Below, in pieces: positions 17,070 to 25,836 of a DNA stretch of 37,555 nt. Numbering within the stretch: position 1 is the first letter of the stretch; the number at the start of each line of letters is the position of its first letter. The DNA is from Indolivaga alginatilytica (GTDB lineage Bacteria > Bacteroidota > Bacteroidia > Bacteroidales > Dysgonomonadaceae). The notes under the pieces are model-generated. The model did not search any database. It had not been told where the DNA came from and worked only from the letters and a program-made list of their open reading frames with translations. The DNA lies in contig NZ_QICL01000040.1 of assembly GCF_003201355.1 (NCBI RefSeq), positions 1 through 37,555 on the forward strand, given 5' to 3'. A program made the translations under genes and the position numbers.

Positions 17070-17648
17070 ATGAAAGTATTGATAGTTGAAGATGAAACGG
17101 CTGCTTATGATAGCTTGGTGGATATTCTCAAAGAAATTGATCCGTCTATAGAGGTTTTGGGAAATACCGAGAGCGTCAGGCAAACTATCGATTGGTTACA
17201 AAATAATCCCGTTCCGGATCTCATTCTGATGGATATTCATCTATCGGATGGCTCAGCATTCCTGATCTTTGAACATATTACAGTAGAAGTTCCCATTATT
17301 TTCACAACAGCTTATGATGAATATGCAATAGAGGCATTCAAAGTGAATAGTATAGACTATTTGCTTAAACCTATCAAGTCGGAAGAATTAGAACGGGCAC
17401 TGCATAAATTTAAGAAATGGACACAAATCGAAGTGATTCAATATTTGTCCAGATTAACACAACTTACTCCAACCACCCGATATAAAGACAAATTTTTGAT
17501 TCCGATAAAAGACAAATTACTCCCGATTGATTTACGGGAGGTATCGTATTTCTATACAACAGATAAAAATACACATATTTGCATGTTAAATGGAATCTGG
17601 ATAAAGATAACAAGTTGCAAATGTCTTGTAAATTACAAGCTCCTATAA
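17070..17648 (+). pseudogene. LytTR-type response regulator with a truncated DNA-binding domain
   Basis: The receiver domain is complete: acidic pair Glu7/Asp8, phospho-acceptor Asp55 (LILMDIHL), Thr79 (IFTTAYD) and Lys100 (YLLKP). A LytTR domain begins around residue 137 (YKDKFLIPIKDKLLPIDLREVSYFYTTDKNTHICMLNG). After NG the expected second half of the domain, which carries most of the DNA-contact strands, is replaced by about 17 unrelated residues and a stop. LytTR regulators usually have about 230-250 residues; this has 192. The 3' end abuts a truncated btuB on the opposite strand, which suggests that one deletion removed the ends of both genes. It may still accept phosphate but probably cannot bind DNA. 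Confidence 0.8.
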
Positions 17649-18231
17649 CTGAGAGCTTCTGTTCCCATAAAACGGAGGGATTCACTACGCCAAATGATCC
17701 TGCTCTGAATAATGCTGTAATATTATATCTTTTATTGCCCTTGTACCGGGGAGTTTTTGCAATGAGGTATATAGAACTGGCAGATGCAAAATCTTTCGCA
17801 GGTTCGAAAATCGAGCTTTTCTGACCATTGTAAAGCGAGATGGCTTCCATATTATCGAGTGAAAACCGACCCAGGTCTACAACTCCGTTTTGTGCATTTC
17901 CGATCTTTATTCCATCGTAAAATACACCTACATGACGTGAGCCCATACTTCGGATATTGACGGTTTTAAGTCCGCCAATACCTCCATAATCTTTGAGCTG
18001 TACTCCCGAAAAGAACCGAAGTGCATCGGCTACATTATGTGCACTTAACTTACCTAATAATTCACCGGAAAGTGTTTGTACCGGAATTACATCACCGGTT
18101 ATACGGTTATTGGTTATAACTATCTCGTTGAGGTATTGTATACTATCCAGTTTGCTTTGTGCAGATACATACGATGATATGGATAGTAAGCAAGTTACTA
18201 AAGAAAGATGTTTTATAATGGAACGATACAT
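17464..18231 (-). pseudogene. btuB: BtuB-like vitamin B12 TonB-dependent receptor, truncated
   Basis: The signal peptide (SLVTCLLSISSYVSAQ) is followed by a TonB-box-like EIVITNNRI and a plug domain (about 50-165: LSGELLGKLSAHNVADALRFFSGVQLKDYGGIGGLKTVNIRSMGSRHVGVFYDGIKIG). The first barrel strands run to SVLWEQKLS at about residue 192. Beyond that (below about 17655) the frame runs antisense through the response regulator and is not receptor-like. Real BtuB-type receptors have about 600-700 residues, so two thirds are missing. The cobalamin riboswitch 160 bp upstream on the same strand strongly supports the B12 assignment. The product cannot form a transporter. Confidence 0.85.
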
Positions 18232-18871
18232 TTTGAGCTGATTGATAAATCAATAGCTTCAGAGAAATAATATATGAAGAATTATGTAAAAGGAATTACA
18301 TTTAATTAAATACGATGAAAATAGAAATCAGAAATTCCTTCAATATATGGTTCTTCAGCTTTGTTTCCCGAAAGCTTTAAACTATTTATATTGGCAGGTC
18401 TTCTGACTTACTCCATCTTTGAACGTCCTTCCCATTCTTTACAGAACAGTGGTTTGAGTATTGTTCAAAGACTTTAGCGGAGCTTACAGCAGCGGGTCTG
18501 TTCAGGATTTACACCTGATTCCCTTTTCATCATTTTTCCGAAGAAACGGAACTATGACACCAAAATCTGATGTAAAGATATGTGAAAAAAGATCAATAGG
18601 TATAAAGGGTGCTTACTAATATTTATAAAAAAACAGAATCTGTAATTCTATTAAATCCGACCCTATACTTTCTTCAAGCTCTTCAGGCATGGGTATATAC
18701 GATTTATTTAAATATTTACCAAACTATTTAGAAAAACTACTGTTTAAAGTTATAAAAAGTATATTTTTACAAAAAAATAAAAAGAGTAGAATCTTTAGAT
18801 GAAATTTGAAGTAATACTAATGAGGTTATCATAAATATTATTCATCAGAACAAAATAATTAAAAGCTACCC
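18232..18871. other. Intergenic region between btuB remnant and DUF5686 gene
   Basis: This stretch holds the cobalamin riboswitch (18391-18570) with about 160 bp of leader before btuB. The remaining 300 bp before the DUF5686 gene are AT-rich, with only a weak TATATTTTTA box near 18758-18767 as a possible plus-strand promoter. Confidence 0.6.
18391..18570 (-). ncRNA. Cobalamin riboswitch upstream of truncated btuB
   Basis: On the minus strand the segment starts with CAGATTTTGGTGTC. The core AAAGGGAATCAGGTGTAAAT, then CCTGAACAGACCCGCTGCTG and TAAGC, follows the RFAM-type cobalamin core (GGGAA..GGTG.AA..CC......GC.GC..TGTAA.C). It ends with the B12 box AGTCAGAAGACCTGCC. A variable arm separates core and B12 box. 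All landmarks are in the right order and spacing for an adenosylcobalamin-type element. B12 binding would shut down the downstream receptor. Because that receptor is truncated, the switch is now an orphan. Confidence 0.92.
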
Positions 18872-21193
18872 ATGTTGTTACGATATTTTCTAATTCTTTG
18901 CCTGTTGCTTTTCTATACCTATTCTTCCGCGCAAGAGGAACGAAGAGATATAAAATATACCCTTTCGCTTCCTAATAAAGATTCTCTGCCTGACGCAAAA
19001 GACTATATATTAAATATTATTGAAAATCATCATCAAAATAAATATACAAACCAGCCTGTTTATAATTATGAATTTTACCGGAAAACATCAGTGGATATAG
19101 TTGTCCACAAAGATTCCGTTGATTCACAAATAGAGCGGATCAGAAATGGCAATGATTTAATATCCAAATATTTGATTCGCCCGTTCGGATTTTGTTTCGA
19201 GCATGTAAAACCGAATGGGGATTCTGAAATGAAAGCTGCAACCATTTTGTTATTTGAAGATCATAAATCGGTTTTTACAAATAAGCTTCAAAGTAAGAAT
19301 CCGAGTATAATTCAGACATCCACAGATAATGGTATTTTTCAGGTTTTAGGACACAAAAACATTCTGTCTTTTTTAGATGAAGCTTTTGGCGACATCGATC
19401 TCTTCAAATATAATAGCAATGTAATGTTGCTTTCTTTCAAAGGGCCCTTAAATAAGGAAAATACAGAAATGTATAGCTACAAATTGTCGGGGCATAAGAA
19501 ATTGATCGGTAAAGATGAGTGCATTGAGATTGTTTTTTACAGTAAGGACATGCAGGAAAACGCTTTTTCCGGATATCTGTATATAACTTCGGATGATAAT
19601 CCCAGACTGGTGGAAGCTGAATTTATGTTTAATAATCCCGAGAACATTAATTTTTTGAGGAAAGTTGCTTTTAGGCATAAGTTTAGTGAAAAAGAAGCTA
19701 AGATAATTCCTGTCGAAAAGGAAAATATATTGCAAATAGGAAGTGATAATAAGGGAACGATAGTTGCATCAAGAAAAGATATATATTTTAATTATAGTTT
19801 TAAACCCCTTTCTGCGGAACAAAAAACAGGAAGAATTCAATCGAAAGATAACAAAAAGAATGACCCTGTTTTTTGGGAACAATTGCGCCCTATACCTCTT
19901 ACCGCCTCTCAGATGCAATTGGATACTCTAAAACTTGCAGCCGACCGGGATAAAAGCTTTCGCCGTCTCGAAAGTATGATTCGTCTGGGTCTTAGTGGTT
20001 CTCTCAGTATTGCTGACGGAAAAGCAGATATAGGTCCCTTGCCCCACTTTGTAAGCTATAATGACATGGAAGGATTAAGAGTAAGGGTAGGGGGGAATAC
20101 AACCATAAATCTCTCTGATCGTTTCCAGTTAGGCGGATATGCGGCATACGGAACAAAGGATCAGGATCTGAAATATCAGGCAAACTTAGCCTACTCGCTG
20201 TTGCCCAAAAGCAAATATCTGTGGGAGTATCCTAAAAAGGTGATTGCGTTTGCATATGCTTCCGATTTAAATATTCCCGGACAGGATGTATTACTGATGA
20301 ACAGAGATCATTTTGCTCAATCTTTTGCTCATACGCCTACCGATAATATGTCGCATCAACAGGTCGCTTTGTTATCTTTCGAAAGCGAAAACAGCCATAA
20401 CTTCACATATAAAATAGCAGGGAAATTTACTTACGATCAGCCTATGGGAGTCGTAAAATATATACAAGTAAGGAATAATAACGATACAACGGTAATCAAT
20501 AGCATAACAAGCAGCGAGCTTCAGTTTTCGGTACGTTACGCACCCGGCGAGAAGTTTTTTCAAAGGAAAGAAAGGCGTACGGCGATTCGTCGTGCATCAA
20601 TCGAATTCGATTTTACACACCGCATAGGTATTAAACGAATATTCGATTCCAATCACAGTTATCAGGTTTCAAACTTTAATATTTTCAAAAGGTTCTCATT
20701 CGATAAGAATATAGGGCAAATTGATACTTATTTATCGGGAGGTAAGATATGGGGGCAGGTTTCCTTTCCATTATTGTTTATACCCGAAGGTAATCAGAGT
20801 TATGTATTTAGTCCTACTGCTTATAATTGCATGAATTTTTACGAGTTTGTAACCGACAGGTTTATTTCGACAAGTATAAACACAACTCTCAACTGGACTC
20901 CGATACGCTTGTTTCTGGAAAATGATAAAATGAAAATATGTCTGGGAGCCAAAATGATCTATGGACCTCTTTCGGAAAGAAATAATCCGGCAACACATCC
21001 CGAACTATTTATGTTTAACAATGGGATCAGAGCTTTGGGTGATGTGCCATATGCAGAAGCCAGCATTGGAATTGCCAATATATTTAAAGTACTGCGTATC
21101 GATTATGCACGCAGATTAACATATACCTCGGGTCTTGATGGTGAGGATATTACAAGAGGTTCTATTTTGTTTTCAGGTAGTTTTTCTTTCTGA
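18872..21193 (+). CDS. DUF5686-family outer-membrane protein
   Basis: A signal peptide (YFLILCLLLFYTYSSAQ) precedes a roughly 290-residue N-terminal region with DAKDYILNIIENHHQNKYTNQPVYNYEFYRKTS. A middle segment carries the DUF5686 landmarks DPVFWEQLRPIPLT (about 333-346) and YNDMEGLRVRVGGNTTINL (about 390-408). The rest looks like a transmembrane beta-barrel ending in an aromatic residue (ILFSGSFSF). Many DUF5686 proteins carry an N-terminal CarboxypepD_reg domain; this one lacks it and is correspondingly shorter. The function is unknown. It appears monocistronic. Confidence 0.78.
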   Translation: MLLRYFLILCLLLFYTYSSAQEERRDIKYTLSLPNKDSLPDAKDYILNIIENHHQNKYTNQPVYNYEFYRKTSVDIVVHKDSVDSQIERIRNGNDLISKYLIRPFGFCFEHVKPNGDSEMKAATILLFEDHKSVFTNKLQSKNPSIIQTSTDNGIFQVLGHKNILSFLDEAFGDIDLFKYNSNVMLLSFKGPLNKENTEMYSYKLSGHKKLIGKDECIEIVFYSKDMQENAFSGYLYITSDDNPRLVEAEFMFNNPENINFLRKVAFRHKFSEKEAKIIPVEKENILQIGSDNKGTIVASRKDIYFNYSFKPLSAEQKTGRIQSKDNKKNDPVFWEQLRPIPLTASQMQLDTLKLAADRDKSFRRLESMIRLGLSGSLSIADGKADIGPLPHFVSYNDMEGLRVRVGGNTTINLSDRFQLGGYAAYGTKDQDLKYQANLAYSLLPKSKYLWEYPKKVIAFAYASDLNIPGQDVLLMNRDHFAQSFAHTPTDNMSHQQVALLSFESENSHNFTYKIAGKFTYDQPMGVVKYIQVRNNNDTTVINSITSSELQFSVRYAPGEKFFQRKERRTAIRRASIEFDFTHRIGIKRIFDSNHSYQVSNFNIFKRFSFDKNIGQIDTYLSGGKIWGQVSFPLLFIPEGNQSYVFSPTAYNCMNFYEFVTDRFISTSINTTLNWTPIRLFLENDKMKICLGAKMIYGPLSERNNPATHPELFMFNNGIRALGDVPYAEASIGIANIFKVLRIDYARRLTYTSGLDGEDITRGSILFSGSFSF

Positions 21194-21202
21194 TTGGTAT
21201 AA

Positions 21203-21225
21203 TTCTCTTTTTTGATACAAGAGAA
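21203..21225. terminator. Short stem-loop after the DUF5686 gene
   Basis: TTCTCTT and AAGAGAA pair as a perfect 7-bp stem around a 9-base loop, 10 bp after the stop codon. The tail lacks a clear T-run on the plus strand, so it may act with the second hairpin at 21235-21262. Confidence 0.4.
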
Positions 21226-21234
21226 AAACAGAAT

Positions 21235-21262
21235 CCCCGATTTTCTTCTACGAAAATCAGGG
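21235..21262 (-). terminator. Stem-loop terminator of the GH55/susCD operon
   Basis: CCCCGATTTTC and GAAAATCAGGG form an 11-bp stem with one mismatch and a 6-base loop. On the minus strand it is followed by ATTCTGTTTTTCTC, a T-rich tail. It lies about 90 bp beyond the last gene of the minus-strand operon and may also help stop the convergent DUF5686 transcript. Confidence 0.6.
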
Positions 21263-21351
21263 ATAACTATCTGAAGCGATCGGATTGTAAGTAACCTTCC
21301 GGATAATCTAAAACTCACGATCAGGATTCTTCATTTTTCAAGATCTAAAAA

Positions 21352-24258
21352 TCATTCTATTTTTACCGAATAGAAACCTTTACGTGCACATATATACAAC
21401 ATATCAGCATTTGCACCTCCTATAACAATGGAAGAAGGTCGTTCGGGAACCTCAACAGATTTTATAAAATCACCTTCTTTGTTATATATCAGAATATTTC
21501 CGGCTGATATATATACATTTCCTTTTTTATCAGTAAGAACATCTTGTTCTCCTTCTCTGGCAAACAATCGAGGTTCCAATAAAGTACCTTTTTCTCCGAT
21601 TTTTGCAGCAAATGTCTTTTGAGCGGCATTGCTGGCTATGTAAACTGTTTCGTTGGGTTTAGATTCTTTCAACGAATATGTTTGTGCTATGTCGGATGTA
21701 TTAGGTATTATGGTACTGCCATCTGCTGTAATATAGCAAGTCTTTATAGGTGCAATGATCGCAGTTTCCGAGTCATGCTCTATTCTATATCTGGAAGACT
21801 GGTAGATTATCGATTTGATTTTGCTTTGATCAACAGACGAAAAAGGAACCTCTTGCAGCTCTGTTATTGTTTCTGTCGGATTATTGGGATCCATAGATAT
21901 AACCTTAATATCTCCTCTGTTAAAGATTGATTCGATTTGAACAAATCGGGTGACAACGAGTAAATTTCCTTTCGTGTCGAATGCTAATGATACAGGAAAA
22001 ATAGGCAATTCACAGATAATCTCCAAGCCGTTCTTTTTTATATTCCAGCGGTAGATACGTTGCCAGCGATAATCTATAAAATACGGATTACCTTCTTTAT
22101 CAACCGTTGCTCCGTCAATGAAATCGAACCCTTCGGTTATTTTTTTTACCTGAAATTGGGGTTCTAGTTTTTCTATCGGAGCATTCGAAATCTTTAGCAA
22201 TGCAATTTCACGAGGGCGGACATTCTTTCCATTAGTTGCATTATGCAATGTATTATCAAATAAATACTTAGTCCATGTATAAGTTCTTAATCCTCTAAAT
22301 GTCAGATTTTCTGAGTTTTCTGTGAGGATTGCATACGGATATGGAGTTGTTACCCTGCTTACCCTGTATGAAAATGTATTGGCAAACAGAAGGTTATTCG
22401 AATTACTGATTTTTAGGGGAAGACAATAAGGACCTTCTCCGCTTTCTTCTTCGAGTTGTAGTCCATATATTTTCCAATTCGAAACATTATCAATGATAGC
22501 TTCATTTCTTACATGATGTTCAATAGACATACAATAAATACGTCCTTCTGTTTGTGTATCCGAAATATACAAACCGGCAGAAGCATAAGGACTGGGAGTC
22601 CATATATCTTTGAAAGTACCTCCGCCGCCATTGGTAATCCACAGGCTCCAATTTTGGGTATCCCATTTACGGTATGGAATACCGTCGGCTGTCCGGTTAT
22701 CATTATATACGGGAACATCTCTTCCTTTAAGACTGTATGTGCCATGACCACCCAAGAAACGAACATCATTCATCATCGATTTGGTTCCTGCCATCCACTT
22801 GGCTGCCACAGCTCTAGCATTAACTCCCGAAGTATTCAGCCCGATGCCGTTTACAATATTTACACCATTTACAGGTGTTTCCAAAAGAGGTAAAGGCGTG
22901 CCTATTCCTTGATACATTTCGGTACTATCGCGTAAGATGATTTGGGTTATAGATGGGTGCAACCCTATCAAATTGGTTTCAGGTTTTAATACTATCGGCT
23001 CTGTTACACGATAATGCCCGCTTGGGAGATAAATTGTCTTATGATTAGCTATCGCTTTTTTCAAAACTTCGGTATCATCTGTTACACCATCTCCGACAGC
23101 ACCCAACGATTTTAGATTAGTCCACGATTCGGTGGATGGGAGTAACAGGATATCAGAAGGCACAAGAGGGGGGAGTTTCGTCAGAGAAACAATATCCTGT
23201 GATGTTTTTACAATAGAATTATCATTTACGGCATAGTGAAGCCCATGAGTCAGATTTTTTACATGATAGAGTTTACCCTGAGATTTTATCGTTTCCTGAG
23301 ATGTTCTGAATGTAAGAAAAACGGGAACATTTATACAAACCACATTTTCTATATTGACTTGTGTCTTAGGATGTTTCTCTTTGCTGACAATGATACCCGA
23401 TTGGCTGATATTTTCAAACCTTGAATCGGAAATCCATAATTGCTCCGATCTTTTCTGAGGTATATCTACTACAACAGGAATATCTTTAAAATGATTACGG
23501 ATAATTATCATTTCGGCTTCTTCGGTCGAAATGGCAGCTTTTTTCTGCTTCTCGAAATACGAATCAATTATAAGAGCTTGCCATCCGGGGGCGGTTTTCT
23601 TTGTTTTGATTCCATAGTCGCCTCCATAAAAGCGGCAGTATTCTATTTCATTACAGATGTCTTCGACTCCGATATTTCCCGAGCTCAGATTAAAATCCAT
23701 GTGAGAAAGAAAACAGTGCTGTGCTGCATGGAAACGGATAGCAATAGCAGAAGGATTTCCTTCTGCTATTTTTATGTTTATGTTCTGTATACCACTGTAA
23801 AATGTTCCTGCATTTGCATCCGAAACAGGTTGTCCGCTTCTTCGGGGTCGATCGGAAGTAAAGTGAAACAGATACTTCTCATTACCTTCCTGAAAACCGG
23901 GAGTATTTTTACCTAGTAGAATTTGCGGGCGCTTATTTCCATAGCCTATCAGCCGTATTCCTTTCCATAGATGGATAGTTTTACTTATCCTATAAGTTCC
24001 TTCGGGTATAAAGACAATGCCAAATCTGACAGTTTCCTGTACTTTGTTTATCGCCTCCTGTAAAGCATCCGATACGTCTGTACTTCCGTCCGTTTTAATA
24101 TTGAAATTATCAGGTGTAAAATAAATTGCCAACGGATCGTCCAACTTAGTTGTATACACCGAAGCATATCCTGTGTCGTCCTGAGATATTTGACCTGAAA
24201 CCTGACTGACGGTTGTAATAAAGAGACAGAAAAGTATTATTACAATCTGCTTCATCAT
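21352..24258 (-). CDS. GH55-like tandem beta-helix enzyme fused to a C-terminal beta-propeller
   Basis: A signal peptide ends near VSGQ (residue 23). Two parallel beta-helix (Pectate_lyase_3) modules follow. The first (about 44-365) starts FNIKTDGSTDVSDALQEAIN and continues IVFIPEGTYRISKTIHL. The second (about 378-690) starts LKSLGAVGDGVTDDTEVLKKAI and continues IYLPSGHYRV. This tandem arrangement defines GH55 exo-beta-1,3-glucanases. The second module holds IYCMSIEHHV (574-583) and YGLQLEEES (598-606), which resemble the GH55 stretch around VEHH and IQTETPY. The last 260 residues (from FIDGATVDKEGNPYFIDY) look like an SMP-30/NHL-type beta-propeller. It is the last gene of the susCD operon, 2 bp after the DUF4466 gene. 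Cleavage of beta-1,3-glucan is inferred; the acid/base residue should be confirmed by alignment. Confidence 0.72.
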   Translation of the reverse strand: MMKQIVIILFCLFITTVSQVSGQISQDDTGYASVYTTKLDDPLAIYFTPDNFNIKTDGSTDVSDALQEAINKVQETVRFGIVFIPEGTYRISKTIHLWKGIRLIGYGNKRPQILLGKNTPGFQEGNEKYLFHFTSDRPRRSGQPVSDANAGTFYSGIQNINIKIAEGNPSAIAIRFHAAQHCFLSHMDFNLSSGNIGVEDICNEIEYCRFYGGDYGIKTKKTAPGWQALIIDSYFEKQKKAAISTEEAEMIIIRNHFKDIPVVVDIPQKRSEQLWISDSRFENISQSGIIVSKEKHPKTQVNIENVVCINVPVFLTFRTSQETIKSQGKLYHVKNLTHGLHYAVNDNSIVKTSQDIVSLTKLPPLVPSDILLLPSTESWTNLKSLGAVGDGVTDDTEVLKKAIANHKTIYLPSGHYRVTEPIVLKPETNLIGLHPSITQIILRDSTEMYQGIGTPLPLLETPVNGVNIVNGIGLNTSGVNARAVAAKWMAGTKSMMNDVRFLGGHGTYSLKGRDVPVYNDNRTADGIPYRKWDTQNWSLWITNGGGGTFKDIWTPSPYASAGLYISDTQTEGRIYCMSIEHHVRNEAIIDNVSNWKIYGLQLEEESGEGPYCLPLKISNSNNLLFANTFSYRVSRVTTPYPYAILTENSENLTFRGLRTYTWTKYLFDNTLHNATNGKNVRPREIALLKISNAPIEKLEPQFQVKKITEGFDFIDGATVDKEGNPYFIDYRWQRIYRWNIKKNGLEIICELPIFPVSLAFDTKGNLLVVTRFVQIESIFNRGDIKVISMDPNNPTETITELQEVPFSSVDQSKIKSIIYQSSRYRIEHDSETAIIAPIKTCYITADGSTIIPNTSDIAQTYSLKESKPNETVYIASNAAQKTFAAKIGEKGTLLEPRLFAREGEQDVLTDKKGNVYISAGNILIYNKEGDFIKSVEVPERPSSIVIGGANADMLYICARKGFYSVKIE

Positions 24259-24260
24259 AA

Positions 24261-25313
24261 TTATAATTTGTAACGTTTGATACTAACAACCAAGCCTGTA
24301 TTGTTATTTACAGAATTGACATAGATATATGCAGCATATTGTCCGTCAGCGCTTTTCATGAAAGCGCCTTCGTCCTGTTGAAATCCGAATACATAATCTA
24401 CAGCGCTATCCAGATTCAGTGTTTGGAAATCTATATCATCAATGTATACATTCGGAATACTTCCCTTCAACTGTGCATCTCTTACATCTACACGTTTTTC
24501 CATGCGTGTTTTGTTCTTCGTCCACGAAGAAGGTATCGCTGCCGGCGTTGCAATGTATTTGGGATCGGTTCCCGGAGATACTGCCACATGACCATAATTG
24601 TAGTCTCCCATTTTAGCCTGATAGAGATATACAAAATCGATTTTTGATGAAAGGTTTCCGCTTTCCACCTCTTCTTTAGTGTATGCTTTCATATCGGCAA
24701 TAGAGAAGTAACACGCTTTGCCGATAGTAAGGCTGATTAAGCGTTTCATCTCCATTTTCGATACTTTGTAAGAAGGCGTTCTTACATTCACATTATCCCC
24801 CGAAGTTGATTTTGCGGAGAAAGAAAATGACACTTCTTTTCCTCTTGCTTCTTCAGGTACAACATAATAATAGCGTAAGGTTGCAGCTATCAGATCTACT
24901 TTATTGGTGCCGAAAGCCACCAATGGATTTACATAGATTTCATCTACTTTTTCTTCCATTGTTGCCGATGACAAAGCTCCTTTTGTGGATGTCTCCTTCA
25001 CGGTTTTTAAAGGCACATCGTCTCCAACCTTATAGTTTACGCCACCGGTAGTTAGAGCTACACGCGTGGTATAGTAAGAATGTACACCAAATTCTGTACC
25101 TTGGGCTCCAGCTATGGAAGCATTGGCCTCTACTGTGGCTAATCTACCGGAAGTGGTTCCTGCAGCATAAGCAAACTCAATCTTTTCGCCAACAAGTGCC
25201 GGAGCAACCGTCTTCTTTATGAAATCATTTTTCAGGCTGCTATCCTCATCATCGCTGCACGAGGCAAACCCCAAAAAGATGATAAATAGAAATATATATT
25301 TAGTTCGTTTCAT
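24261..25313 (-). CDS. DUF4466-family surface lipoprotein
   Basis: The ATG at 25313 gives a proper lipoprotein signal (YIFLFIIFLGFASCSDDED) with cysteine followed by an acidic stretch, as in surface-exposed Bacteroidota lipoproteins. An upstream in-frame ATG at 25361 would spoil the signal. The body matches DUF4466: LKNDFIKKTVAPALVGEKIEFAYA, then GTEFGVHSYYTT, NPLVAFGTNKVDLIAATLRYYYVVPEEARGKEVSF, and a C-terminal half with VYLYQAKMG and YAAYIYVNS. DUF4466 proteins recur in PULs between SusD and a secreted enzyme and are taken to bind glycan; I infer that role here. Confidence 0.75.
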   Translation of the reverse strand: MKRTKYIFLFIIFLGFASCSDDEDSSLKNDFIKKTVAPALVGEKIEFAYAAGTTSGRLATVEANASIAGAQGTEFGVHSYYTTRVALTTGGVNYKVGDDVPLKTVKETSTKGALSSATMEEKVDEIYVNPLVAFGTNKVDLIAATLRYYYVVPEEARGKEVSFSFSAKSTSGDNVNVRTPSYKVSKMEMKRLISLTIGKACYFSIADMKAYTKEEVESGNLSSKIDFVYLYQAKMGDYNYGHVAVSPGTDPKYIATPAAIPSSWTKNKTRMEKRVDVRDAQLKGSIPNVYIDDIDFQTLNLDSAVDYVFGFQQDEGAFMKSADGQYAAYIYVNSVNNNTGLVVSIKRYKL

Positions 25314-25421
25314 AATGCAATTAAGTAATGTAAAATAATTATTGATACTTTTTATGACCATAACAATTTCAGTTTGTTATACTTGCCAAAGTAATAAAAT
25401 GGTCTGGGACCTTATTTTGAT

Positions 25422-25817
25422 TTATTGCCCTTGCAGAGTAATTGTGATTTTGTAATTCTTCATAATTTGTCTGTTTCCGGAAATAACAGTATACTGTTTC
25501 ATCTGGCTGAAATCGATCCATTCTCCCATTGATGGTTGGATTTTTGCATCCAGCGACAAACTGCAATGAGGTTTCAGGTGTGCCATATTTGTACCGAATT
25601 TGGCAACTGCAGTAATAGTGCAGTTTACGGTATCTATTTCGGGTGTACCCACTAAAACAGTTCTGTGATCGGGACCAAGCAACTCAAACATGCTTATATA
25701 GCACTGTGTATTATCTGTTATAAGTAGTCCGTCTTCGTCTATAGGATTATCCTTACATGAATTGAAGCCCAAAGATGTACACAGGATTACTGTAAATAAT
25801 ATGATTAGATTTTTCAT
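25422..25817 (-). CDS. Small PUL surface lipoprotein (DUF5018-like domain)
   Basis: A lipoprotein signal (LIILFTVILCTSLGFNSCKDN) leads into a single Ig-like domain. The pattern ITAVAKFGTNMAHLKPHCSL, then SMGEWIDFSQMKQYTVISG, then YKITITLQ is that of DUF5018-type beta-sandwiches, which occur singly or in repeats in proteins of PULs. At 131 residues it carries just one copy. It lies 20 bp after susD and 109 bp before the DUF4466 gene. It is probably an accessory glycan-binding protein; the family call rests on pattern only. Confidence 0.6.
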   Translation of the reverse strand: MKNLIILFTVILCTSLGFNSCKDNPIDEDGLLITDNTQCYISMFELLGPDHRTVLVGTPEIDTVNCTITAVAKFGTNMAHLKPHCSLSLDAKIQPSMGEWIDFSQMKQYTVISGNRQIMKNYKITITLQGQ

Positions 25818-25836
25818 AATTGTTATGCTTGACTGT

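Noticed and set aside
17579-17824. 81-codon plus-strand frame across the LytTR/btuB junction
   Set aside because: Mostly antisense to the conserved btuB coding sequence. It contains NLDKDNKLQ, which might be a shifted piece of the LytTR end, but the similarity is too weak to claim.
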